Shown here: positions 28,435 to 38,600 of the stretch, piece by piece
Numbering within the stretch: position 1 is the first letter of the stretch
Layout of the letters: the number at the start of each line of letters is the position of its first letter
Assembly: GCA_910589305.1 (NCBI GenBank)
Contig: CAJUTV010000015.1
Span: 11,459-75,458 of the forward strand
Source of the DNA: an uncultured Lachnospira sp.
GTDB lineage: Bacteria; Bacillota; Clostridia; Lachnospirales; Lachnospiraceae
DNA: 64,000 nucleotides
Direction: 5' to 3'
The notes under the pieces: generated by a model
Seen by the model: only the letters and a program-made list of their open reading frames with translations
Database searches by the model: none
What the model was told of the DNA's origin: nothing
Made by a program: the position numbers and the translations under genes

Positions 28435-28500
28435 ATTATATAAAAAAGAAATTTCTCAATCAATATAATTAACCTAAATGGTCATTTTTCTGCCTAAATG
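28435..28500 (-). promoter_or_regulatory. Promoter of the surface protein gene with upstream direct repeats
   Basis: On the minus strand: -35 TTGATT (28458-28463), 17-bp spacer, -10 TATAAT (28435-28440). Just upstream of the -35 are two copies of CATTTAGG (plus-strand CCTAAATG at 28473-28480 and 28493-28500), 20 bp apart, with a third partial copy (CCTAAAAA) from 28523. Direct repeats about two helical turns apart beside a -35 suggest an activator site. The regulator is unknown. Confidence 0.55.
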
Positions 28501-28583
28501 TTTCTGTCCACTCTGTTATTTACCTAAAAAAACAAATTTTCTATAATTTGTAAATAATTTCCTTTTATTTTTGCAATTTAAAT

Positions 28584-28600
28584 TTTACATTGATTTTACA
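28584..28600 (+). promoter_or_regulatory. Pho box (PhoP binding site) upstream of pstS
   Basis: TTTACA at 28584-28589 and again at 28595-28600 with a 5-bp gap, an 11-bp period. This matches the direct-repeat Pho box TT(A/T/C)ACA-N5-TT(A/T/C)ACA known from Bacillus PhoP. It lies 83 bp before the pstS start, and the operon itself ends with phoP-phoR, so phosphate-starvation induction is likely. Confidence 0.7.
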
Positions 28601-28682
28601 ATAATACGATATTGGATTTGATATTTATTTTATATGATATGGCTGTAACTTTCCAAACAAAAAAAAAGAAATGAGGAGAAAA

Positions 28683-29585
28683 ATGAAAAAACACATAAAA
28701 TACGCAGCACTTATACTTTCAAGTATTTTTGCCTTATGTTTATTAACAGGATGCGGCAATAATACTTCATCAGACAGTTTTAATGCCACAAAGGCAATCA
28801 ATACCCTTACCCGTGAAGATGGCTCTGGAACACGCGGTGCATTTATAGAACTGTTTGGCATTGAACAAAAAAACAGCAACGGCGAAAAAATGGATTATAC
28901 AACAAACTTGGCAGCCGTTACAAACTCAACCTCTGTGATGATGACAACGATAGCTGGAGACTTATATTCCATCGGTTATATTTCACTTGGTTCAATGAAT
29001 GATACTGTAAAAGCCATCCAAATTGATGGTGCCGATGCTACTATGGAAAATATTAAAAACGGCGTCTATAAAATTGCTCGTCCTTTTAACATTGCTACAA
29101 AAAAAGAAAGAAACGACACCACACAGGACTTTATTGATTTTATTATGAGTAAAGATGGGCAAACTATTATTGAGAATAATGGATATGTTTCTATATCCAA
29201 CGCAGCACCTTACAGTCATAAGAGGGTCTCTGGTAAAATTGTTGTATCTGGTTCAAGTTCTGTAACACCAATTATGGAAAAACTCAAAGAAGCTTATCTT
29301 GAAAAAAATCCTGATGTTACGATTGAAATTCAGCAAAATGACTCTTCTACTGGAATGTCTGACACAATTGACGGAACTTGTGATATTGGCATGGCTTCTC
29401 GTGAATTAAAAGATTCCGAACTTGCAAAGGGATTAACAGCCACAGTCCTTGCAATGGACGGTATTGCAGTTATTGTAAACAATAATAACCCTATAAATAA
29501 CCTTACATCTGAACAAATAAAGGATATCTTTATAGGCAATTCTACAAACTGGGACGAGATTATACCATCGAATCCCCCATCGTAA
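28683..29585 (+). CDS. pstS: Phosphate-binding lipoprotein PstS with permuted halves
   Basis: Extracellular phosphate-binding protein of the Pst transporter, 300 residues. I chose the ATG at 28683 because AGGAG lies just before it; the ATG at 28671 is inside that ribosome site. The lipobox is LTGC (Cys24). Domain order is unusual. The segment that usually forms the C-terminal half (REDGSGTRGAFIELFGI at 44-60, IGYISLG, RPFNIATK, DFIDFIMS) comes first. The usual N-terminal half (VVSGSSSVTPIMEKL, DIGMASRELK, DGIAVIVNNNNP, IFIGNSTNW) comes second. Both phosphate-binding loops are present, so it is probably functional. A Pho box precedes it and pstC follows after 76 bp. Confidence 0.92.
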   Translation: MKKHIKYAALILSSIFALCLLTGCGNNTSSDSFNATKAINTLTREDGSGTRGAFIELFGIEQKNSNGEKMDYTTNLAAVTNSTSVMMTTIAGDLYSIGYISLGSMNDTVKAIQIDGADATMENIKNGVYKIARPFNIATKKERNDTTQDFIDFIMSKDGQTIIENNGYVSISNAAPYSHKRVSGKIVVSGSSSVTPIMEKLKEAYLEKNPDVTIEIQQNDSSTGMSDTIDGTCDIGMASRELKDSELAKGLTATVLAMDGIAVIVNNNNPINNLTSEQIKDIFIGNSTNWDEIIPSNPPS

Positions 29586-29605
29586 CCTGTAACTGTTTAA
29601 CACTT

Positions 29606-29632
29606 GCGGCAGTTTCTACATACAACTGTCGC
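29606..29632 (+). other. Stem-loop between pstS and pstC
   Basis: GCGGCAGTT (29606-29614) pairs with AACTGTCGC (29624-29632), nine pairs including one G-U, with a 9-nt loop and no T-run. Intercistronic hairpins after pstS-like genes often protect the upstream message and let the binding protein exceed the membrane subunits. That role here is inferred. Confidence 0.6.
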
Positions 29633-29661
29633 ACAAAAGCGAAATCATAGGAGTAAAACTT

Positions 29662-30510
29662 ATGAAATCTATTAAAGAAACAACAATGAAATTTCTTTTT
29701 TTCCTGACAGCTTGCATCTCGATTGCAGCCGTAATTTTAATCTGTATATTTTTGTTTGCAAGCGGTATTCCAGCAATTAAAGAAATTGGCATTTTTAATT
29801 TTCTACTGGGAACAACATGGAAACCTGCAAATAATCTTTATGGAATTTTTCCAATGATTATTGGCTCTCTTTATGTAACTGCAGGCGCATTGTTAATCGG
29901 TGTGCCTATTGGTATACTAACAGCAGTATTTATGGCATACTTCTGTCCTAAACCCATCTATAAGCCTATGAAATCTGCAATTCATTTAATGGCAGGGATT
30001 CCATCTGTTGTATATGGCTTCTTTGGTTTAGTTGTTTTAGTGCCTTTTGTACGTGAACTATTTGGCGGACGCGGTATGAGTGTTCTAACTGCCTCTGTTT
30101 TATTAGGGCTTATGATATTGCCTACCATTATTAGTATATCTGAAACGTCAATAAAAGCAGTTCCTAAAAGCTACTATGAAGGCGGGATTGCACTTGGTGC
30201 TTCCCATGAACGAAGTGTATTTTTTACCGTTCTTCCTGCTGCCAAAAGCGGTATTTTTTCAAGCGTTGTCTTAGGAATTGGGCGGGCAGTTGGTGAGACG
30301 ATGGCTGTTATGATGGTCGCAGGAAATCAGGCAATTATACCAAAAAGTATTACTTCTGGTGTTCGGACACTGACAACCAATATTGTATTGGAAATGGGCT
30401 ACTCTACAGATTTACATCGAGAGGCGCTTATTGGCACAGCAGTTGTTCTGTTTGTCTTTATTTTAATGATTAATTTATCCTTGTCCCTCGTTAAAAGGAA
30501 GGTGAAATAA
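29662..30510 (+). CDS. pstC: Phosphate ABC transporter permease PstC
   Basis: A 282-residue inner-membrane subunit of the Pst phosphate importer with six hydrophobic segments. The cytoplasmic EAA-type loop is clear: YYEGGIALGASHERSVFFTV. MAGIPSVVYGFFGL is a PstC/PstA family signature. AGGAG precedes the ATG by 7 nt. pstA follows without a gap. The length is normal for the short Firmicute form. Confidence 0.96.
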   Translation: MKSIKETTMKFLFFLTACISIAAVILICIFLFASGIPAIKEIGIFNFLLGTTWKPANNLYGIFPMIIGSLYVTAGALLIGVPIGILTAVFMAYFCPKPIYKPMKSAIHLMAGIPSVVYGFFGLVVLVPFVRELFGGRGMSVLTASVLLGLMILPTIISISETSIKAVPKSYYEGGIALGASHERSVFFTVLPAAKSGIFSSVVLGIGRAVGETMAVMMVAGNQAIIPKSITSGVRTLTTNIVLEMGYSTDLHREALIGTAVVLFVFILMINLSLSLVKRKVK

Positions 30511-31377
30511 ATGATAAAATTTTTAAACAACAAATGGCAAGTCTATAAACATGACCCGAAATCGCTTTTATTATTTTTTTCAGTGTGTCTGGCGGCATGT
30601 ATTACTATGTTTGCGCTATTCTTTATTATTGCATATATCCTTATAAAAGGGATTCCAAACTTGACACCAGAATTATTTGATATAAAATACACATCAAAAA
30701 ATGTGTCTTTACTGCCTGCACTTATCAATACATTGTTTATAACTGTACTGTCTTTATTCTTTGCTGTTCCTGTAGGAATAAGCGCCGCCATTTATCTGGC
30801 AGAATATGCACAGCGCGGAAATAAACTGGTTCATATAATAAGCTTGACTACAGAAACGTTATCTGGTATTCCATCTATTATTTATGGATTGTTTGGCTCA
30901 CTATTTTTTGTCAAATATCTTGGTTTTGGACTATCGTTACTGTCTGGAGCTTGTACTTTAAGTATTATGATTTTGCCGCTTATTATACGGACAACACAAG
31001 AAGCCCTTAAAAATGTGCCTGATAGCTATCGGGAAGGCAGTTTCGGACTTGGCGCTGGAAAATTGCGCACTATTTTTTCTATTGTTTTGCCGTGTGCCAC
31101 TCCAGGTATACTCTCTGGTGTAATTCTTGGCATTGGACGAATTGTCGGAGAATCAGCAGCATTAATATTTACTGCGGGAACCGTTGCAGAAGTAATATCA
31201 AATATCTTTTCTTCCGCACGTACATTGTCGGTACACATGTATGCTATTTCAGGGGAGGGATTATATATCAACCAAACATATGCAACGGCTGTTGTACTGT
31301 TAATCGTTGTTATTTTAATAAACGTTCTTTCCAATTTTGTAGCAAAAAAAATAAAAAAAGGTACAATTGAAAATTAA
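30511..31377 (+). CDS. pstA: Phosphate ABC transporter permease PstA
   Basis: A 288-residue membrane subunit that pairs with PstC. It has about six TM segments, the signature GIPSIIYGLFGSLFF and the EAA-type loop SYREGSFGLGAGKLRTIFSI that contacts PstB. The ATG follows the pstC stop directly, with AAGGAAGG within the end of pstC as ribosome site. A 99-bp spacer with a stem-loop separates it from pstB. Confidence 0.96.
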   Translation: MIKFLNNKWQVYKHDPKSLLLFFSVCLAACITMFALFFIIAYILIKGIPNLTPELFDIKYTSKNVSLLPALINTLFITVLSLFFAVPVGISAAIYLAEYAQRGNKLVHIISLTTETLSGIPSIIYGLFGSLFFVKYLGFGLSLLSGACTLSIMILPLIIRTTQEALKNVPDSYREGSFGLGAGKLRTIFSIVLPCATPGILSGVILGIGRIVGESAALIFTAGTVAEVISNIFSSARTLSVHMYAISGEGLYINQTYATAVVLLIVVILINVLSNFVAKKIKKGTIEN

Positions 31378-31405
31378 AATTTTCAGCCGCGAGATTTGTG
31401 TCTAT

Positions 31406-31460
31406 GCGCTGCTTGCCACAAACTCATAAAAATATTTGTTCTTTCTGCAAAAAGCAGCGC
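31406..31460 (+). other. Stem-loop between pstA and pstB
   Basis: GCGCTGCTT (31406-31414) and AAGCAGCGC (31452-31460) are a perfect 9-bp inverted repeat 37 nt apart, with further pairing of TCT and AGA outside and TTGC and GCAA inside. It ends 16 bp before the pstB ATG and leaves the AGGAG ribosome site free. No T-run, so it is likely a processing or stability element. Confidence 0.5.
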
Positions 31461-31476
31461 AGAAATAGGAGTAAAA

Positions 31477-32226
31477 ATGAATAAAATCTCAATTGAACAT
31501 TTCAATTTATTTTATGATACGTTTCAAGCTTTAAAAGATATTAATTTACAAATAAAAAATAATGAAATTACTGCTTTAATCGGTCCTTCTGGCTGTGGAA
31601 AATCAACCTTGCTAAAAAGTATAAACCGCATGAATGATTTGGTTGAAAACTGCCATATCAAAGGAACTATTTTATTAGATAACGAAGATATTTATGGCAA
31701 TATGGATATTAATCGACTTCGCAAACGTGTAGGAATGGTCTTTCAAAAACCGAATCCATTTCCTATGAGCATCTATGATAATATTGCTTTTGGACCACGA
31801 ACACATGGTATTCGTTCTAAAGCAGCGTTGGATGAAATTGTAGAACGTTCCCTAAAGGCAGCAGCCATCTGGGATGAAGTAAAAGACCGATTGAAAAAAA
31901 ACGCGCTTAGTATGTCTGGCGGTCAGCAGCAGCGACTTTGCATTGCTCGTGCTTTAGCAGTAGAGCCAGAAGTTTTATTGATGGACGAACCGACAAGTGC
32001 GCTAGACCCTATTTCAACAATAAAAATAGAAGAACTTGCAACACAATTAAAGAAAAATTATACGATTGTTATTGTGACACACAATATGCAGCAGGCAGTC
32101 CGCATTTCGGATAAAACAGCATTTTTTCTGCTTGGTGAATTGGTGGAATCAGGAAAAACTGAACAAATCTTTTCTATGCCGCATGATAAGCGAACAGAAG
32201 ACTATATTACAGGGAGGTTTGGATAA
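31477..32226 (+). CDS. pstB: Phosphate ABC transporter ATP-binding protein PstB
   Basis: A 249-residue ATPase that powers phosphate import. Walker A is GPSGCGKST (36-44), the Q-loop [10 protein letters not shown] is PstB-specific, the signature is [17 protein letters not shown], and Walker B is [13 protein letters not shown] use the ATG at 31477, which has AGGAG before it. The open frame extends 81 bp further upstream, but that part does not resemble the family and lies in the intercistronic stem-loop. The stop overlaps the phoU start (TAATG). Confidence 0.97.
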   Translation: MNKISIEHFNLFYDTFQALKDINLQIKNNEITALIGPSGCGKSTLLKSINRMNDLVENCHIKGTILLDNEDIYGNMDINRLRKRVGMVFQKPNPFPMSIYDNIAFGPRTHGIRSKAALDEIVERSLKAAAIWDEVKDRLKKNALSMSGGQQQRLCIARALAVEPEVLLMDEPTSALDPISTIKIEELATQLKKNYTIVIVTHNMQQAVRISDKTAFFLLGELVESGKTEQIFSMPHDKRTEDYITGRFG

Positions 32227-32867
32227 TGCGTTCTAAATTTGACGAACAATTGGATTTATTAAATAAAGAGTTAATTACTATGGGAGCATTTTGCGAAAAT
32301 GCAATTGAATTGTCCGCTAATGCTCTTACGGAAGGAAAACCGGAATTAGCAGATACCGTTTTTCATCTTTCTGCACAAATAGACGAAAAAGAACGAGAAA
32401 TTGAAAATCGGTGTCTAAAATTATTGTTACAGCAACAGCCTGTGGCAAAAGATTTACGAATTGTGTCATCTGCATTAAAAATGGTAACGGATATGGCACG
32501 AATTGGAGACCAATCGGCTGATATTGCTGAAATTATTACATTAGCAAATATTCATTCTACAGATAACACACAGGTTATTCATGATATGTCCGTTGCTGTT
32601 ATTAAAATGGTAACAGACAGTATTGACGCCTTTGTAAAAAAGGATATGCAAATGGCAAAAGCGGTTATTGACTATGATGATGTTGTCGATTCATTTTTTG
32701 ATAAGGTTAAAAAAATGCTGATTGACTTATTTAGCAAGCCAGAAACAGACGGTGAATATGCCATTGACCTTTTGATGATTGCAAAATATTTTGAGCGTAT
32801 TGGCGACCATGCTGTCAATATTGCAAAATGGGTGCTATTTTCTATTACAGGAAATAAAGAAGGATAA
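32226..32867 (+). CDS. phoU: Phosphate signalling protein PhoU
   Basis: A 213-residue all-helical protein with two PhoU three-helix repeats. The metal-binding E/D-xxx-D patterns are visible (KMVTDMARIGDQSADIAE in the first repeat, KYFERIGDHAVNIAKW in the second). It links the Pst transporter to the PhoR kinase and restrains phosphate uptake when phosphate is plentiful. The start overlaps the pstB stop by one base, so translation is coupled. Confidence 0.96.
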   Translation: MRSKFDEQLDLLNKELITMGAFCENAIELSANALTEGKPELADTVFHLSAQIDEKEREIENRCLKLLLQQQPVAKDLRIVSSALKMVTDMARIGDQSADIAEIITLANIHSTDNTQVIHDMSVAVIKMVTDSIDAFVKKDMQMAKAVIDYDDVVDSFFDKVKKMLIDLFSKPETDGEYAIDLLMIAKYFERIGDHAVNIAKWVLFSITGNKEG

Positions 32868-32936
32868 TTTATTGTTTTGATAAATATTTACGTAATTATC
32901 AAATTAATATGGATAAAGAAAGGAATTGTACTATAA

Positions 32937-33614
32937 ATGATTTTTTGTGTAGAAGACGATAATGGAATACGTGATTTAATGATATATACGTTACATTCTG
33001 CTGGTTTTGAAGCAAAAGGATTTGTCAATAGCGTTGACCTTTTTAATGCTCTTTGCACCGAACTGCCGCAGCTTATTATGCTTGATATTATGCTTCCCGG
33101 CGAAGATGGTATCTCCATTTTAAAAAAACTGCGCGCACAGACGAATACAGCTCATATCCCCATTATTATGGCGACGGCTAAAGGAACCGAATACGACAAA
33201 GTTCTTGGACTCGACTTGGGCGCTGATGATTACCTTGTCAAGCCATTTGGCATGATGGAAATGATTTCTCATATTAAAGCTGTACTGCGCCGAACAACTC
33301 CAAAGGAGCCAACAAAATGCTTACATGTTGGCAATTTAGAGCTGAATTTAGAAACCTATCTTGTTCTTGTAGAAGGTGAACGTATTCAACTAACATTAAA
33401 AGAATACAAGTTGCTTCGCACTCTTATGGAAAATTGCGGTCGTGTATTTAACCGTGACCAACTGCTTGAAATAGTGTGGGGAATTGATTATATTGGCGAA
33501 ACGAGAACAGTTGATGTTCATATTGGCACACTTCGCACAAAACTGGGAAAATGCGGTGATTATATTGAAACGGTGCGAGGTGTTGGATATCGAATGGAGG
33601 TTCAAAATGACTAA
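32937..33614 (+). CDS. phoP: Response regulator PhoP/PhoB (OmpR family)
   Basis: A 225-residue regulator with a receiver (CVEDD near the start, phospho-acceptor Asp50 in IMLDIMLPGEDG, YLVKPFGM) and a C-terminal winged helix (TLKEYKLLRTLMENCGRVF and RTVDVHIGTLRTKL). It follows phoU after 69 bp and overlaps phoR by 8 nt. Its context in a pst operon with a Pho box makes the phosphate role very likely. It would bind the box at 28584-28600, giving positive autoregulation. Confidence 0.93.
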   Translation: MIFCVEDDNGIRDLMIYTLHSAGFEAKGFVNSVDLFNALCTELPQLIMLDIMLPGEDGISILKKLRAQTNTAHIPIIMATAKGTEYDKVLGLDLGADDYLVKPFGMMEMISHIKAVLRRTTPKEPTKCLHVGNLELNLETYLVLVEGERIQLTLKEYKLLRTLMENCGRVFNRDQLLEIVWGIDYIGETRTVDVHIGTLRTKLGKCGDYIETVRGVGYRMEVQND

Positions 33615-35262
33615 ACGTATTTTTCGTTCTATATGGCTTGTGGCAATTACGGTTTTTCTTGCTTCTATCCTATTGATTATGGGTGCATTATATAACTATT
33701 TTTCAACGATTGGACAAGCACAGCTTAAAATGCAGACGAATCTTGCCGCACAAGGTGTTACCAATGAGGGAATAAACTATTTTAACAATTTAGATATATC
33801 CAACTATCGTATTACATGGATTGATGCAGATGGTATGGTTTTATACGACAGTGAATCCAATCATTTTGATATGGAAAATCATTTAGAACGGGAAGAAATA
33901 AAAGAGGCTCTTTCCACAGGGTATGGCGAAAGCAAACGCTATTCTGAAACGTTGTTTAAACGCTATTTGTACTCTGCACAAAGACTGCCTGATGGCACAA
34001 TACTGCGCCTTTCCATATTTCAACATTCTATTTTAACGCTTCTTTTAGGGATGGTTTCTCCTATTTGTATTATATTTGCTGCTGCATTGCTTCTTTCTAT
34101 TTTTTTGGCAACTCAAATTTCAAAAAAGATTGTCAAGCCGCTCAATGAAATTGACCTTGACCACCCATTGTTTAATAATGGATATGATGAACTTTCACCG
34201 CTTTTAAGACGTATTGACAGTCAGCAAAAACAATTACACCAGCAAAAAAGAACACTTCTTCAAAAAGAAAATGAATTAAACACGATTATTGAAAGTATGA
34301 ATGAAGGCATGATTTTATTAAATCAAAAAGGTAAAATTCTTAGTATCAATCCTGCCGCAAAAAAATTATTGGATGCCAGCGGTGATTGTATTGGTGCTGA
34401 TATTTTATCTTTAAACCGAAATCTGGACTTGCAAGAACTGCTTTCAAACACTTTACAGGGTGAATCTGGAGAACGCATTATTGTATTACATGGTGAAAGC
34501 TATCAAATAGACGCCAATCCCATTATTTCAGAACATACCGTAAAAGGAGCCGCCTTGTGTTTCTTTAATGTAACTGAAAAAGAAAAAGCGGAACAGATAC
34601 GCCGTGAATTTACGGCGAATGTTTCCCATGAATTAAAAACACCGCTGCACTCTATTTCTGGCTATGCAGAGCTTTTAAAAAATGACATGGTGCAAAAACA
34701 AGATTGTATTCCTTTTGCCGCCAAAATTTATGACGAGGCACAGCGCATGATTCAACTGGTAGAAGATATTATCAGTCTTTCGCATCTTGATGAAGGTGCA
34801 AATGATATGGAACGCGAAAATGTTGACCTTTATGAATTAACAAAAAAAGCAATTAGCAGTTTAGAATCCGAAGCGAATACCGCTCATATTACAATAGAAT
34901 TATCTGGTTCGCCTGCTATTCTTCATGGCATTGCACAGCTTCTATACAGCATTATTTATAATCTGATTGATAATGCAATTAAATATAACCATGAAAATGG
35001 AACTGTAACTATAACTATACAAAACACAGACACAGAAATTATTTTTTCTGTTCACGATACTGGAATAGGTATTCCTTCCAAGCATCAAGAGCGTATTTTT
35101 GAACGATTTTATCGCGTTGATAAAAGCCACTCCAAAGAAGTAGGCGGCACAGGGCTTGGTCTGTCTATTGTAAAACATGCCGCTAAGGTACATCACGCCA
35201 AAATTAAGGTTGACAGTATTGTAGAAAAAGGAACAGCCATTACTTTAACGTTTCCTAGATAA
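33607..35262 (+). CDS. phoR: Phosphate sensor histidine kinase PhoR
   Basis: A 551-residue kinase: TM1 about 8-30, a short extracytoplasmic domain, TM2 about 140-165, a short linker, a PAS domain (ESMNEGMILLNQKGKILSIN), HisKA with phospho-His in NVSHELKTPLHSISGYAELL and HATPase (NLIDNAIKYN; GGTGLGLSIVKHAA). I use the ATG at 33607, which overlaps the phoP end by 8 nt and has GGAGG upstream; the longer open frame starts inside phoP. It is the last gene of the pst-pho operon. Confidence 0.92.
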   Translation: MTKRIFRSIWLVAITVFLASILLIMGALYNYFSTIGQAQLKMQTNLAAQGVTNEGINYFNNLDISNYRITWIDADGMVLYDSESNHFDMENHLEREEIKEALSTGYGESKRYSETLFKRYLYSAQRLPDGTILRLSIFQHSILTLLLGMVSPICIIFAAALLLSIFLATQISKKIVKPLNEIDLDHPLFNNGYDELSPLLRRIDSQQKQLHQQKRTLLQKENELNTIIESMNEGMILLNQKGKILSINPAAKKLLDASGDCIGADILSLNRNLDLQELLSNTLQGESGERIIVLHGESYQIDANPIISEHTVKGAALCFFNVTEKEKAEQIRREFTANVSHELKTPLHSISGYAELLKNDMVQKQDCIPFAAKIYDEAQRMIQLVEDIISLSHLDEGANDMERENVDLYELTKKAISSLESEANTAHITIELSGSPAILHGIAQLLYSIIYNLIDNAIKYNHENGTVTITIQNTDTEIIFSVHDTGIGIPSKHQERIFERFYRVDKSHSKEVGGTGLGLSIVKHAAKVHHAKIKVDSIVEKGTAITLTFPR

Positions 35263-35278
35263 TATTATCAAGATATTC

Positions 35279-35301
35279 AAGCAAATATTTGCAATCTGCT
35301 T
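35279..35301 (+). repeat. Dispersed structured repeat, short copy D
   Basis: Only the 5' stem-loop of the dispersed repeat is present: AAGCAAAT, loop ATTTGCA, ATCTGCTT. The loop is identical to copies A and C. The stem has one compensatory change and one A-C mismatch. It sits 16 bp after the phoR stop, at the start of the accessory region. Confidence 0.45.
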
Positions 35302-35340
35302 CTATAACTGTTTATAAGCTTATTATCCCTTTATTGCATT

Positions 35341-35565
35341 TTGGGTCTTTTATTACTGAAAAAAAACGCTAAATGGCAGCAGTCGCCATTTAATGGAAAT
35401 TATACTTCTAGTATTTTTGTGTCACAAGACCCTGTTGCAATTGATTCTGTTGGCACAGATTTCCTTATAAATGAACCTACCATTATAGAAAATAATTATG
35501 CGGCACAAATATTTTTCTATCAAATAATTATATTTCCATCTGCTTACACTGCTGCCAAAATATAA
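35341..35565 (+). pseudogene. Remnant of a DUF362 (ferredoxin-type) protein gene
   Basis: An open stretch of 74 codons (TTG start) with no ribosome site. Residues such as PFNGNYTSSIFVSQDPVAID then SVGTDFL strongly resemble the C-terminal part of DUF362 family proteins, but the iron-sulfur cysteines and most of the domain are missing. The similarity fades after about residue 52. I read it as a fragment left when the hsd region was inserted or rearranged. It follows copy D of the dispersed repeat by 39 bp. Confidence 0.55.
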
Positions 35566-35566
35566 T

Positions 35567-35598
35567 GAAAGAGTCAAAATAAACCTTTTGACTCTTTC
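35567..35598. terminator. Symmetric hairpin terminator after hsdR
   Basis: A perfect 13-bp stem, GAAAGAGTCAAAA (35567-35579) and TTTTGACTCTTTC (35586-35598), with a 6-nt loop, 16 bp after the hsdR stop. Flanking A/T runs could support termination in both directions. Confidence 0.75.
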
Positions 35599-35613
35599 AA
35601 CATTTTTATATAT

Positions 35614-38600
35614 TTAATCGTTGTTTTCAGATATTGGTATTTCCATTCCACCACTAAGAATAAACATGCGAAGCAAATTGTCAACTTTGACATTAACTTT
35701 AGGCGGTATTATCTTTGTTCCCTCTATCTGCTCAAAATATTCTTTTGCTTTCGTTTTGTTTACTGTTTTTTTCAATTCGTCATATCTTCCAAACTCATTG
35801 ATATTAGCGGAGTTTCGTTTTAAACTCATTAGATTACGCAGTTTTGCTTCATCAACACCTAAAGCTGTCGCAACTCTATGAATTTGGTCATCTTTTGCTT
35901 TTATTAAATACTCATTAATGTAGTCACGCAATGTTTTACTTTCTGAAATTTCAACGTCTCCTCTTTGGATATCATGTAAGAAAATATTAGCATACTTTTG
36001 CTCTTCTTGTGATAGCGTAGCAAATGTTTTATGTAATTCTGTCTCGGCTTGTTCGATGGTCTCTTTAGTCGTCCCTTCCATATGAAGTAATTTTATATAT
36101 TTTTCAAATCGAGCATTCATATAATCTGAATCAATCACCCCAGTGTCAATTTCTGTAATATAGCCGACAAGGTCATACGGAACATCATCATTTCCACTGC
36201 CTTTATCACTGCCACTGCTTAATTCTTTATATCGCAACACTAAAACGAAATAAGTGTTTTCATCAAAAACCATTTCGGTAATCTCGCCCGTTTCTTTATC
36301 AATATAAGAAGATATATCCCACTTGAAACCTTGAATCTTTGCAGCTTCTAAATAACCGTTAAAATCATTGAAGACTTTTGCAAATTTTCTGCATACAGTT
36401 ATATCACTTGGCAGCTTTTCAAAATTGTCAATTCCCGCGTTTTTAAACAATTCCGATATATCCATAAACAAATTATTCATCATCTGCAAATTCTCTGTAA
36501 GATGCTGAACAAATAAACCTAACGGCTTGTCTCCTGAATATAATTTAACGGCAGCATTGATATTTCGTTCCATTGTATGCGGCTTGCGGTAATATCGAAT
36601 TGTACCAAATGGCTTATCTGGACCAAATAAACGGTTCGTGCGGGAAAACGCTTGAATAATATTTTCATATAAAAGGACTTTGTCCATATAAAGCGTATTA
36701 ATCCACTTAGAATCAAATCCTGTCAGCATTTGGTCAACAACAACAAGCAAATCAATCTGTTTGTCAGGCTCATTTGCAATTCGTTCATATGGTTTTTTAT
36801 GTGCCAAACGAGCTGCAATATCTTTTTTCATTTTTGCAAAAGTTGGAATTTTAAAGTCTTGATTATATTGTTTATTATAGTCTTCAATAATTTCTACAAG
36901 ACCTTCTTCCTTAAAAATAGCGCCGCTATTATTGTCAATAGTAGGGTCGAATAGAGCTGTAACTTTCAATTCAGGTTTTGCTTTTCGTATCATGCGATAA
37001 TAATGGATTGCCTCTTGAATACTGCTTGTAGCAAAAATTGCATGAAATTTACTATTGTGACTAAGTGTTGCCCAATTTTCCAAAATATCTTGAACAACGC
37101 AAGTTGTATGTTCTTTTGTTTGATACTGGGTCGTTGGAATATAATCCTCAATGCCTTTAATATATTTACCTTTATTGTCAAAATGCCCTGCCATTTTAAC
37201 TTGAGCTACATTCATATATTTATAATAAACTTGTTCTTTTACGGGGTCACAAATAGCTTCTTCCTCCGTAGCCGCCTTTGCTTTTTCTAATGCTACCACT
37301 CTTCGTACATCTTTATCTTTAAACGTTAATACTTTATATGGGTCAAACCCAAGAACATTCTTGTCACGAATCCCATCTGCAATACTGTATCTGTGTAATT
37401 CGTCACCAAAAACCGTTGAGGTGGTATTCTTTTCCTTTTGATTTTCTTCTTGAATTGGAGTCCCTGTAAAGCCAAAAAAAATGGCTTTTGGAAATGTCGT
37501 TTTAATGGTGATAAGCATATCCCCAAAAGTGGAGCGATGTGCCTCATCGACAATAAAAACAATACGTTTTTCATTAATACACTCAATATCACTTGCTTTT
37601 AATCCATCTGCTTCATCTTTAATATTGCTCATTTTCTGAATCGAAGTAACAATCAACGTATTAGCAGGGTCTTTACTTTTTAATTTTGTAATAAGAACGT
37701 CTGTATTTTCTGTTTCCTGTACAGATTCATTTTCATCAGCAAAATTACGATATTCTTCAAGTGACTGTGTACCCAGTTCAATTCTGTCTATTAAAAAGAT
37801 AACTTTATCTGCATCTTTAGAACTTGCAATTAACTGTGCCGATTTAAAGCTTGTCATTGTTTTTCCTGAGCCAGTAGTATGCCATATATATCCGCCAAGC
37901 TGATTATCCTGTTCCCACTTGGTTTTTGATACCTTATCAGAAATTGCACTTGCAGCAAAATACTGATAACTGCGCATGACTTTTAACACACCATCGGAAC
38001 CGTCTGCAATGGTATAAAACCCAATTAACTGATGCGCCATAGGAATAGACAAAAGCGTGGAAGCAACCTTGTCCCATTCATTTATTGGCTCATTATTATA
38101 ATCTGCCCAATGAAAATAATACGTTGGATTAAATTTCTCGTCAGAACCCGGATTTGCAAAATAGACTGTTTCATTTGGCTCCATTGCCACAAATATCTGC
38201 ACCAAAGAGAACAAACCTGTAAAGACTCCTTCATGGAAATATTTCTTAATCTGCTCACAAGCTTGACTAACGGGAACACCACTCTTTTTTAATTCAATAT
38301 GAATAACTGGCATACCATTAATCAAAAGCATTAAATCGCCTCTACGGTCATTCAACAATGTTGACTTAGCAGGAAATTTAGGCTGTGAAACAATTTGGTA
38401 TCGGCTCTGTCCGGCTGCAATTTCTCTGCGGTCATATATTTTCAAACTAATTTCTTTGCCAAAATGCGATTTATCGTCTGGATTATCACGAACAATGGAA
38501 ACACTCTTACCATTAATAAAACTGTTTAATTTAAAAGGAGTTCTTAAATTTTCTATCTGCTCTAAGATTTGCTGCATTTCACTATCGGTAAGCGGATAGT

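Noticed and set aside
28671..28682. ATG at 28671 as the pstS start
   Set aside because: It lies inside the AGGAG ribosome site of the ATG at 28683.
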